NCBI GenBank assembly: GCA_028292075.1
Contig: JAQGNA010000474.1
Span: 1 to 9,151, forward strand
DNA: 9,151 nucleotides
From: Rhodoferax sp.
GTDB lineage: Bacteria > Pseudomonadota > Gammaproteobacteria > Burkholderiales > Burkholderiaceae
Direction: 5' to 3'
The notes beneath the pieces are model-generated. The model was given only the letters and a program-made list of their open reading frames with translations, did no database searches and was not told where the DNA came from. The stretch's first letter is position 1. Each line of letters starts with the position of its first letter. Of this stretch, positions 1-5,992 are shown one piece after another. Position numbers and translations under genes: made by a program.

Positions 1-211
1 CGCTGAACCAGATCCAGAACTGCGCGAGGATCGGCTTGGTCAGGCCCAGCTGTTCCCGGATGCGCTCGATGTCTTCGTTGGTCGCGCTGTTGCCGGCAAT
101 GACGGCCGCCGGGTCGCCGGGCGTGAGTCGCAGAATGAGGAACACGATGACCGCCACGACCAGCAGGACGGGGATCACGGCAAAAAGGCGCTGGGCCAGG
201 AATCGGAGCAT
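1..211 (-). CDS. ABC transporter permease, DppB/GsiC type (N-terminal fragment)
   Basis: This is the inner-membrane permease of a peptide/opine/nickel-type ABC importer. Only the first 70 codons lie in the window; the rest runs off the left edge. The protein begins MLRFLAQRLF and continues into one strongly hydrophobic segment (about residues 9-29, AVIPVLLVVAVIVFLILR), then LTPGDPAAVIAG. This is the usual start of DppB/GsiC family permeases: a TM1, then an L-x-P-G-D-P motif and a periplasmic segment with 'ERIREQLGL'. An in-frame TAA lies seven codons upstream of the ATG with no other start codon between, so this start is secure. No good Shine-Dalgarno is visible just upstream. It lies downstream of and co-directional with the substrate-binding protein gene, 238 bases away, so it most likely belongs to the same import system. 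The substrate cannot be told from this fragment. Confidence 0.9.
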   Translation of the reverse strand, partial: MLRFLAQRLFAVIPVLLVVAVIVFLILRLTPGDPAAVIAGNSATNEDIERIREQLGLTKPILAQFWIWFS

Positions 212-253
212 GGGGTCGGTGGTGCTTTTTTAGCGGTTCATCCAAAGTGTGCT

Positions 254-310
254 CCTGCTCCCGTTTGGCCCTGGCCGCAACCCTCTCCCGCAGGCGGGAG
301 AGGGAGCAGG
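254..310. repeat. Intergenic inverted repeat (CCCTCTCCCG family hairpin)
   Basis: A perfect 10-bp inverted repeat, arms CCCTCTCCCG (281-290) and CGGGAGAGGG (295-304), has a 4-base loop. A second, outer complement pairs CCTGCTCCC (254-262) with GGGAGCAGG (302-310) and competes for the last three bases of the inner stem. The CTCTCCCGC...GCGGGAGAG palindrome is a recurrent dispersed intergenic element in many beta- and gammaproteobacterial genomes (from memory, not searched). It lies between the binding-protein and permease genes, so it could act as an RNA stem-loop that stabilises the upstream message or reduces downstream transcription. No T-tract follows on either strand, so it is not a classical intrinsic terminator. 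Confidence 0.7.
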
Positions 311-355
311 GCAACGGCGCAAACGGTCACCATTCCAGAGACACCGCGGAACTGG

Positions 356-373
356 CCCTTCGACAAGCTCAGG
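356..373. repeat. Dispersed intergenic repeat of the TTCGACAAGCTCAGG type
   Basis: The 18-base string starting CCCTTCGACAAGCTCAGG matches, from memory, a short dispersed repeat (often seen as CCTGAGCTTGTCGAAGG) common between genes in many proteobacterial genomes. It lies 52 bases from the CTCTCCCG hairpin and within the same spacer. Function is unknown. Identity as a genome-wide repeat is recalled, not tested; counting its copies in the host genome would settle it. Confidence 0.55.
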
Positions 374-397
374 AGTGCCTTTGCCAGGCCGCTGGTT

Positions 398-449
398 CGC
401 CCCCGGCAAGGGGGTGGCGCGACACGCAGTGCGCAACCTGGCGGTGTGC
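398..449. repeat. Possible third repeat unit with small hairpin downstream of the binding protein
   Basis: Arms CCCCC (400-404) and GGGGG (410-414) flank a 5-base loop. The following bases (about 415-445) resemble the variable GTGGCGCGAC...GCGCAACCTGG segment often seen in Comamonadaceae spacers. The hairpin is 36 bases beyond the binding-protein stop codon in its direction of transcription. It lacks a T-tract. The repeat assignment is a weak inference from resemblance. Confidence 0.3.
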
Positions 450-2024
450 TCAAAGCTTCTTGATGTTCCAGTAGACCTGGGCGCCGCCGGGCACGATGCC
501 GCTGATGTTGCTGCGCACGGCCGCCGGGTTGTTGTACTGCCCCAGTGGCACGTGGCTCACGGTTTCGAAGGCCCGCACCTGGATCTGCTCGGCGATCTTC
601 TTCTTGTCGGCGTCGGTTGCGGCCTGGGCGAACTTCACCTTCAGCCCTTCGATCTCCTTGTCGTCCTGCCAGCCGAACCAGCCTTTCTCGCCGGCCGTGT
701 TCATCATCGCCATGGTCAGCGGATTGAGGATGTCGCCGGCGGTCCAGGCGGTCATGAAGGCGTTCCAGCCGCCCTTGTCGGGTGCGTCCTTCTTGGCGCG
801 GCGGGCGACCAGCGTGGCCCAGTCCATCTGCTGCATGTCGACCTTGAAGCCGGCCGCCTCCAGCTGCTGCTTGGCCACCAGGGGCAGCTTCGCGATGGAG
901 GCGAGGTCGGTGGGGCGCATCAGCACCACGGGCGTGCCGTTGTAGCCGGCCGCCTTCAACATTTCGCCGGCCTTCTTCGCGTTGGCCGAGCCGGTGTACA
1001 TGCCGGTGCTTTCGCTGGCGAACGGCGTGCCGCAGGGGAACATGCTCTTGCAGAATTTGTACATGCCGGGCGCGCCGACCTGCGTCTTCAGGAACGCCTC
1101 CTGGCCCATGGCCACCATGGCGGCCTCCCGGATCTTCACGTTGTCGAACGGCGCGTGCAGGTGGTTGAAGCGGAAGATGAACTGCAGGCCGTCGGGCTGC
1201 GCGTCCACCAGCTTCACGTTGGGCGTGGACTTGAGCGTGGCGTACTGCTCGAAGGTGGGCTGCTCGATGATGTCGACCTCGCCCGCCTGCAGCGCATTGA
1301 ACTGCGTCTGTGGGTCGCGGATGATGACCCATTCCACGCGGTCGAGGTACACGACCTTGCCGCCGGTGGTGCCGTCAGGCGGTTCGGCACGCGGCTTGTA
1401 CTTCTCGTTCTTCACATAGACCAGGCGCTCGCCCGATTTGTATTCGGCCTGCACGAACTTGAACGGGCCGGAGCCGATCTGTTCCTTCACCTGCTCGCTG
1501 CCGGGGGTGGCCGCAACCCGTGCCGGCATGATGAAGGGCACGTTCGACGAGGGCTTGCCCAGCGCTTCGAGCATCACGCCGAAAGGTTGTCCGAGCTTGA
1601 TGACAAAGGTCTTCGCGTCCGGCGTGGCATAGCTCTCGATGTTTCTGGCCAGCACGCCGCCGAAGCTGTCGCGGCTGGCCCAGCGCTTGAGCGAGGCCAC
1701 CACGTCTTCGCTGGTCACCGGCTTGCCGTCGTGGAACTCCAGCCCGTCGCGCAGGGTGAAGGTCCAGGTGAGAGAGTCTTTGGAGGTGGTCCACTTGTCG
1801 ACCATCTGCGGCTTGACCTTGCCGGCCGCGTCGGTGCCGAACAGGGTGTCGTAGATCATGTAGCCGTGGTTGCGCGTGACGAAGGCGGTGGTCCAGATGG
1901 GGTCGAGAATGGTGATGTTCGATTGCGGCACGATGCGCAGGGTCTTGTCCTGGGCCTGCGCCCCAGGCGAGGCCAGCAGGGCGGTGGCCAGCGCGGAGAG
2001 CGCGAGAAGCAGACGACGTTTCAT
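450..2024 (-). CDS. ABC transporter substrate-binding protein, family 5 (peptide/opine/nickel type)
   Basis: This is the periplasmic solute receptor of a peptide-type ABC importer. The 524-residue product matches the family length of about 500-550. It starts with a Sec signal peptide: basic MKRR, a hydrophobic core to about residue 20, and probable signal-peptidase cleavage after AQA (residue 24). The mature part shows the SBP_bac_5 signature 'LRDGLEFHDGKPVTSEDV' near residues 96-113, and later 'QFNALQAGEVDIIEQP'. Two cysteines in 'MYKFCKSMFPCGTP' could form a disulfide in the periplasm. The ATG at 2024 is preceded by AGGAG (2036-2032) with a 7-base spacing. The frame stays open further upstream, but those codons would place the signal peptide internally, so I reject them. 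Stop is TGA at 452-450. It is followed in the same direction by the permease and is divergent from an amidase gene, which suggests uptake of peptides or amide compounds. The exact ligand cannot be read from sequence. Confidence 0.95.
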   Translation of the reverse strand: MKRRLLLALSALATALLASPGAQAQDKTLRIVPQSNITILDPIWTTAFVTRNHGYMIYDTLFGTDAAGKVKPQMVDKWTTSKDSLTWTFTLRDGLEFHDGKPVTSEDVVASLKRWASRDSFGGVLARNIESYATPDAKTFVIKLGQPFGVMLEALGKPSSNVPFIMPARVAATPGSEQVKEQIGSGPFKFVQAEYKSGERLVYVKNEKYKPRAEPPDGTTGGKVVYLDRVEWVIIRDPQTQFNALQAGEVDIIEQPTFEQYATLKSTPNVKLVDAQPDGLQFIFRFNHLHAPFDNVKIREAAMVAMGQEAFLKTQVGAPGMYKFCKSMFPCGTPFASESTGMYTGSANAKKAGEMLKAAGYNGTPVVLMRPTDLASIAKLPLVAKQQLEAAGFKVDMQQMDWATLVARRAKKDAPDKGGWNAFMTAWTAGDILNPLTMAMMNTAGEKGWFGWQDDKEIEGLKVKFAQAATDADKKKIAEQIQVRAFETVSHVPLGQYNNPAAVRSNISGIVPGGAQVYWNIKKL

Positions 2025-2126
2025 CAATAAACTCCTGAGGGATTCCAGACGATGAGACCCGGCCCCGGGAGGCCGGGCACACAGGCAGACGGGCAACTGA
2101 ACCACCGACGCAATATAAGGCCAAAC
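2025..2126. promoter_or_regulatory. Divergent control region between binding-protein and amidase genes
   Basis: These 102 bases must hold the promoters and leaders of both divergent genes. An AT-rich box (AATATAAGG, 2112-2120) reads TATATT on the minus strand at 2117-2112, a fair -10 for the binding-protein gene. That would give a leader of about 80 bases. No convincing -35 is visible. The leader would contain a 7-bp inverted repeat, CCCGGCC (2058-2064) and GGCCGGG (2071-2077), either an RNA hairpin or an operator. The amidase Shine-Dalgarno (AAGG, 2117-2120) sits in the same AT-rich box. Promoter positions are inferred. Confidence 0.4.
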
Positions 2127-3587
2127 ATGACGACGCCATCGAATTCCATGCTCGACCTCGACGCCCATGCCATCTCGGCGGCGCTCCATGCAAAGCAGTT
2201 TTCATGCCGCGAGTTGATGCAGGCCACGCTGGCGCGCATCGACGCGGTGAACCCCGGCGTGAACGCCATCGTGAGCCTGCGCGCCCCCGAGGCGCTGCTG
2301 GCCGACGCCGACGACTGCGATGCGGCGTTGGCCCGGGGCGCTTCGCGCGGCTGGATGCACGGGCTGCCGCAGGCCATCAAGGACCTTGCCCCGACGGCCG
2401 GCCTGCGTACCACGCTCGGCTCGCCGCTGATGCGCGACTTCATTCCGCGCGAAGACGGCCTGATGGTGCAGCGCATGAAGGCGGCTGGCTGCATCGTCAT
2501 CGGCAAGACCAACACGCCGGAGTTCGGCCTCGGCTCCCACACCTTCAACGAGGTGTTCGGCGTGACGCGCAACGCCTACGACCCGGCGCGCTCGGCCGGC
2601 GGCAGCAGTGGCGGTGCGGCGGTGGCGCTGGCCACGCGCATGCTCTGCGTGGCCGACGGCAGCGACTTCATGGGCAGCCTGCGCAACCCCGCCGGCTGGA
2701 ACAACGTCTTCGGCATGCGCCCGAGCCAGGGCCGCGTGCCACAGTGGCCGGCGCAGGACGTGTGGACGGCGCAGCTCGGCACCGAAGGCCCGATGGCCCG
2801 CAGCGTGCGCGATCTGGCCCTGCTGCTCGACACCCAGGCCGGACCCGACCCGCGCCTGCCGCTGTCGCTGGCCGACGGCGCGCGTTTCGACGGCAGCGCC
2901 GGCACTCTCGGCGAGTTCGACCCGGCCGGCGTGCGCGTCGGCTGGCTGGGCGACCTGGACGGCCACCTGCCCATGGAGCCCGGCATTCTTGACCTATGCG
3001 GTCAGGCCTTGCAGCGGCTCGAAGGCGTTGGCTGCAAGGTGGCGCCAACAGCGCTCGGCACGTCGCCCGAGGCGGTCTGGCAGGCCTGGCTGGTGTGGCG
3101 CCGGGCGCTGGTGGCGGCCCGTATCGCACCGTTTCTTCTGCAGCCCCGGAACCGGGCGCTGATCAAGCCCGAGGCGCTGTGGGAACACGACCAGGCGCAG
3201 CAGCTGACCGGCCAGGAATTCACCCGGGCGAGCGCCCAGCGAAGCAGCTTCTACCAGCAAATGCTGGCGCTGTTCGAACGGTATGACGTGCTGGCGCTGC
3301 CAGTGGCGCAGGTGTGGCCGTTCGACGCTTCACTGCGTTGGCCGGCCCAGGTGGCGGGCCGCGAGATGGACACCTACCACCGCTGGATGGAGGTGGTGAT
3401 CTATGCCACCTTCGCCGGCCTGCCCTGCATCAGCGTGCCGGCCGGCTTCAGCGAGGCTGGCCTGCCGATGGGCCTGCAGCTGATCGGCCGCCCGCGTGGC
3501 GACTGGGCGCTGCTGCAACTTGCCCATGCCTACGAGCAGGCCGCCGGCGAGGTGCTTCAGAGGGCGCCGATCCAGCAGGCCCGCTGA
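2127..3587 (+). CDS. Amidase, amidase-signature (AS) family
   Basis: This is a cytoplasmic amide hydrolase of 486 residues, within the family's usual 450-500, with no signal peptide. The Ser-cisSer-Lys catalytic triad can be assigned: Lys85 in 'PQAIKDLAPTAG', cis-Ser160 in 'SAGGSSGGAAVALA', and nucleophile Ser184 in 'DGSDFMGSLRNPAG'. The spacings Lys to cis-Ser (75) and cis-Ser to Ser (24) equal those of mammalian FAAH (142/217/241). The usual GGS before the nucleophile is MGS here, changing one residue of the oxyanion-hole loop. The start at 2127 has AAGG six bases upstream. An in-frame ATG 75 bases earlier has no ribosome site and would add a Pro/Arg-rich tail not expected in this family. 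It diverges from a peptide-type ABC binding protein, so it probably acts on an imported amide, dipeptide or N-acyl compound. It overlaps the convergent LuxR gene by 31 bases. It could be annotated as a GatA-like amidase, but with no gatB or gatC nearby it is not the tRNA amidotransferase. Confidence 0.93.
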   Translation: MTTPSNSMLDLDAHAISAALHAKQFSCRELMQATLARIDAVNPGVNAIVSLRAPEALLADADDCDAALARGASRGWMHGLPQAIKDLAPTAGLRTTLGSPLMRDFIPREDGLMVQRMKAAGCIVIGKTNTPEFGLGSHTFNEVFGVTRNAYDPARSAGGSSGGAAVALATRMLCVADGSDFMGSLRNPAGWNNVFGMRPSQGRVPQWPAQDVWTAQLGTEGPMARSVRDLALLLDTQAGPDPRLPLSLADGARFDGSAGTLGEFDPAGVRVGWLGDLDGHLPMEPGILDLCGQALQRLEGVGCKVAPTALGTSPEAVWQAWLVWRRALVAARIAPFLLQPRNRALIKPEALWEHDQAQQLTGQEFTRASAQRSSFYQQMLALFERYDVLALPVAQVWPFDASLRWPAQVAGREMDTYHRWMEVVIYATFAGLPCISVPAGFSEAGLPMGLQLIGRPRGDWALLQLAHAYEQAAGEVLQRAPIQQAR

Positions 3588-4258
3588 ATCGCGGCCATCT
3601 TGTTCTCGGCCTGGAGCTTGGCCATGGCATTGCCCAGGTGGTAGTTGACCGTGCGCTCCGAGCAGCTCAGGCGGTCGGCCGTGGCGCGCGCGGTGAGGCC
3701 TTCGAAAGCCAGTGACAGGCATTCGACCTCGCGGGGAGTGAGGGGGCTGTGCAGCTTGACAAGTGCACGCCGCACGCTCGGCCAGATGTTGAGCGCGGAC
3801 CAGACCAGCGCCGAAGCCTCGGTGCGGTCGTGCAGGGCCCGCGGGCTGAACATGAAGCATTCGAATGCCCGGTCGGCGGGCAGCGGGAAAGCCACGCGCA
3901 CCACCGTCTGCAGGCCGTGGCTCAGCCACTGCATGCGCCAGGTGTTCAGCTGCAGCTGGTCTGACTTGGCGATGTGCTGCCAGGCCACCAGGGGCGCGTC
4001 GGCACTGCGCCAGCGGGCGCCGAAATCCTGGCTCTGCGCCAGGGCCCGCGCCGGGTCGGCAAAAGCGGCAGGGGCGGTGGCCACGACCTGTCGGTCTTCC
4101 ATGCGGCCAAAGGGGTCGGGCCCGAGAATCACCACCGCCTCGACCGAAAATTCCCGCAGCGCGCGCAACCAATCCGCCAGCAAGTCCAACAACTCTGCAC
4201 TGTCAGATTTGACAGGTGCGTTCGACGGCGCAAATCCCAACTGGCCGGACAATGCCAT
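3557..4258 (-). CDS. LuxR-family transcriptional regulator (possible LuxR solo)
   Basis: This is a DNA-binding regulator of 233 residues. The C-terminus is a clear GerE/LuxR helix-turn-helix: 'LTPREVECLSLAFEGLTAR' (from residue 173), then recognition helix 'SCSERTVNYHLGNAMAKL' (198-215). The size and the N-terminal pattern, including 'LSHGLQTVVRVAFPLPADR' near residues 112-130, resemble the autoinducer-binding fold of the TraR/LuxR group. However, the usual W-Y-D-P cluster that holds acyl-homoserine lactones is not recognisable, and no luxI synthase is in view. A solo responding to another ligand is therefore plausible. The start at 4258 has AGGA at 4273-4270, an 11-base spacing that is somewhat long. 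The stop lies inside the amidase 3' end (convergent overlap of 31 bases). It is divergent from the response regulator gene with only 28 bases between starts, so the two are probably co-regulated. Target genes are unknown. Confidence 0.9.
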   Translation of the reverse strand: MALSGQLGFAPSNAPVKSDSAELLDLLADWLRALREFSVEAVVILGPDPFGRMEDRQVVATAPAAFADPARALAQSQDFGARWRSADAPLVAWQHIAKSDQLQLNTWRMQWLSHGLQTVVRVAFPLPADRAFECFMFSPRALHDRTEASALVWSALNIWPSVRRALVKLHSPLTPREVECLSLAFEGLTARATADRLSCSERTVNYHLGNAMAKLQAENKMAAIQRACWIGAL

Positions 4259-4259
4259 G

Positions 4260-4287
4260 ACAAAAGCTTCCTAATTTTGTATACAAA
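4260..4287. promoter_or_regulatory. AT-rich palindromic operator candidate between luxR-type gene and response regulator
   Basis: The bases between the two divergent start codons are unusually AT-rich for this window. They hold a perfect 12-bp palindrome, TTTGTATACAAA (4276-4287), whose last base is the first base of the response regulator ATG. A second dyad has arms ACAAAA (4260-4265) and TTTTGT (4275-4280), 9 bases apart. The two overlap. On the minus strand TATACA (4283-4278) could be a -10 for the LuxR gene. The core TTGTATACAA resembles GntR/FCD-type operators more than a lux box, so the binding protein is uncertain. A bound regulator would block translation or transcription of the response regulator. 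Confidence 0.5.
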
Positions 4288-5270
4288 TGAGTCTCTCCCT
4301 ATTCCAGAGCCCCGGCTCCGTTGTCGCCCTCGATGACGACCCAGACTATCTTGCAATGCTATCGCTGGTCGCGCCAAAGGAATGGTACGTTCGTTTTTTT
4401 GTTCACGCAGAAGAGTGCATCAGAATGCTTCAGCAGGAGCCGCCACTGTGGGAAGCGGACGCATGCGCGCAGCAGGAAGTGGTCGATCTGTGGCGCCAAA
4501 CCGGGGCCCCGCTGATCCCGCAGGTCATCCGTTACTGGCAGGCGTTTGCCCGCCGCCGCTACGCGCTCACGCAGGTCTGCGTCGTCGATTACTCCATGCC
4601 TTCGATGGACGGTTTGCAGATGCTCAGCGCGCTCGTGGACTGGCCGGGCATGCGCATCCTGCTGACCGGCCAGGCCGATGAACAGGTTGCCGTGCAGGCC
4701 TTCAACAGGGGCCTCATCGAGCAGTTCATTCCCAAGCAGGCCACCGATGTGTCGCGGCGGCTGATCGAGTCGCTGGTGCGGCTGCAACTGCTCGCCAACC
4801 GGCAGGCGTCGCAGGTCTGGCGCGGCACCCTCACGCCGATGCAGAACGCGCTGCTGCGCCAGCCTTCCATTGCCCGCAAGGTGAGTGACCTCATCGCCAC
4901 GCGCTGGATCGAGTACGTGATCATTGGTGCGCCGTTCGGCGTGCTGGGACGCGACGGCGACGGGCGGGTGGGCTGGTTGCAGCTTGAGCCGTCCAGCGGC
5001 CTCGAAGAGCTTGCCGAAATGGCGGAATCGGTGGGCGCCCGTGCCGACCAACTTCATGCCATACGCAACGGAAAATCTCTCATCGACATCGAGTTGGGAC
5101 AAGCTTTGGGCCGAACGGAGCCCGCAATGCTCAGTCCGGCGGTGCAGGTGGGCGCCGACGACACCTTGCTCGGCGCCTTTTTCGACCTGCCCGGAGACCT
5201 CGGTCTGGATGCCGAAGGGGGCTACAAACAGTGGCTCAAGGCCCAACCAGCTCGCGTGGTGCGCGCTTGA
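4287..5270 (+). CDS. Response regulator with insertion-bearing receiver domain and unassigned C-terminal domain
   Basis: This is a signal-transduction protein of 327 residues. The receiver landmarks are all present: acidic residues D16-D18 in 'VVALDDDPDYLAML', phospho-acceptor D101 in 'CVVDYSMPSMDGLQML', T127 in 'ILLTGQ' and K150 in 'FIPKQ'. D17 to D101 is 84 residues, against roughly 40 in a standard receiver. The excess lies between helix 2 and strand 3 (about residues 51-94) and is rich in W, Q and R. The C-terminal half (about 155-327) shows no HTH, GGDEF, EAL, HD-GYP or kinase motif that I can recognise. It contains 'WIEYVIIGAPFGVLGRDGDG', which may bind a ligand or a partner. No kinase gene is nearby, so it is an orphan regulator. 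The start at 4287 has no Shine-Dalgarno, but no alternative start precedes the DDD motif. It may be related to PhcQ/LqsR-like quorum-sensing response regulators; that is a guess. Confidence 0.85.
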   Translation: MSLSLFQSPGSVVALDDDPDYLAMLSLVAPKEWYVRFFVHAEECIRMLQQEPPLWEADACAQQEVVDLWRQTGAPLIPQVIRYWQAFARRRYALTQVCVVDYSMPSMDGLQMLSALVDWPGMRILLTGQADEQVAVQAFNRGLIEQFIPKQATDVSRRLIESLVRLQLLANRQASQVWRGTLTPMQNALLRQPSIARKVSDLIATRWIEYVIIGAPFGVLGRDGDGRVGWLQLEPSSGLEELAEMAESVGARADQLHAIRNGKSLIDIELGQALGRTEPAMLSPAVQVGADDTLLGAFFDLPGDLGLDAEGGYKQWLKAQPARVVRA

Positions 5271-5304
5271 AGCGCGCTAATCGGGGCGGGTGGCAGACTG
5301 CGTC

Positions 5305-5475
5305 GCCCAAGCCCTCGCTTGTTTGGGCATGGCACTCCTGTCAATCCTGACAACTGCCCAGTCGTTTCGAAGGCGAAACCTCTTGACGCCGGTTGTTGAA
5401 AGTGGCCAATGGCCGACAGTGCCGTGCCCTGGCGCAACACCGGCGCAGTGCCAGCTGGCAACCATGACAGGTCAT
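5305..5475. other. Dyad-rich convergent spacer
   Basis: This lies in the 204-base gap between the response regulator and the convergent rhodanese gene; I see no credible gene in the gap. It has a dense series of inverted repeats: GCCCAA/TTGGGC (5305-5310, 5323-5328) with an inner CAAGC/GCTTG; TGTCA/TGACA (5339-5352); GTTTCG/CGAAAC (5364-5379); GCCGGT-T-GTTG/CAACACCGGC (5388-5398, 5435-5444); the perfect palindrome TGCCAGCTGGCA (5449-5460); and ATGAC/GTCAT (5464-5475), which touches the rhodanese stop. None is followed by a T-tract. It may be a transcription-end zone for both genes, or encode a structured small RNA. Confidence 0.4.
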
Positions 5476-5903
5476 CAGTTCTGACGCCACGGCAGGCCGT
5501 GGAAACGCCATCCACCCTTGCGCCCGCGGTGGCCTTCAGCGTCGGCGTCGCCTTCGAACCCTTCCAGGATGTTGTAGGCCGTGAAGCCCAACTCGGTGGC
5601 GCGCCGGGCCGCGGCAATGGACCGCACACCGCTGCGGCACAGCAACACCGCCTTTCTGCCACCGTCGAGCGCGGCCTGCAGCGCGGAATCGAACTGCGGG
5701 TTCATCGCCATGCCCGGCCATTGCTTCCAGGCCAGCGGCACGGCGCCGGGCACCTGGCCCACCCACTCGCGTTCGGCATCGCTGCGCACGTCGATCAGCA
5801 CCGCTTCGCCGGCCTGCTGCCACTGGTAGGCCAGTTGCGGGCTGATGTCGCCGGCACAGCCTTCGGCGGGGCGCACGGTGGGTTCTTCTGGCAGGGGGGT
5901 CAT
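5475..5903 (-). CDS. Single-domain rhodanese-like sulfurtransferase
   Basis: This is a cytoplasmic protein of 142 residues with one rhodanese domain. The catalytic loop C89-R-S-G-V-R-S95 follows 'GGRKAVLL'; the Cys would carry the persulfide. The six-residue loop length after Cys is typical of sulfur rhodaneses rather than Cdc25-type arsenate/phosphatase forms, which have seven. The strand 'AVLIDVRSDAEREWVGQVPG' (residues 34-53) holds the usual DVR-x-x-x-E-x-x-x-G-x-(I/V)-PGA start of the fold. After the domain there is a charged, glycine-rich tail ending 'GGWRFHGLPWRQN', a form seen in related betaproteobacterial proteins. The ATG at 5903 has AAGGAG six to seven bases upstream, so the start is secure. 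The gene stands alone, divergent from ppk2 and convergent with the response regulator. The sulfur donor and acceptor are unknown; thiosulfate or glutathione persulfide handling is typical of the family. Confidence 0.92.
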   Translation of the reverse strand: MTPLPEEPTVRPAEGCAGDISPQLAYQWQQAGEAVLIDVRSDAEREWVGQVPGAVPLAWKQWPGMAMNPQFDSALQAALDGGRKAVLLCRSGVRSIAAARRATELGFTAYNILEGFEGDADAEGHRGRKGGWRFHGLPWRQN

Positions 5904-5992
5904 GGCTGGCTCCTTCGGGTGGATGTCATGGATGGATGAAGAGTCTGGACGGGGCAGGGGCGGCCCGTGCGTCGCGGGTGTTCCCTGCCAGC

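Noticed and set aside
249..2030. Long plus-strand open frame of 593 codons antisense to the binding-protein gene
   Set aside because: It is the GC-rich shadow of the minus-strand gene: the minus frame has a signal peptide, a family signature and a ribosome site, while the plus frame has low-complexity His/Ala/Gly/Arg content and no recognisable domain.
4278..4285. TATACA as the response regulator -10
   Set aside because: On the plus strand it would place the transcription start inside the coding sequence, after the ATG.
5388..5444. Integron attC-like site
   Set aside because: The stem has GTTG on the 5' side and CAAC on the 3' side, the reverse of the RYYYAAC...GTTRRRY order of attC, and no integrase or cassette array is present.
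5290..5484. Small plus-strand frame of 64 codons in the convergent spacer
   Set aside because: It starts at a GTG without a ribosome site, has no recognisable motif, and overlaps the dyads and the rhodanese end.
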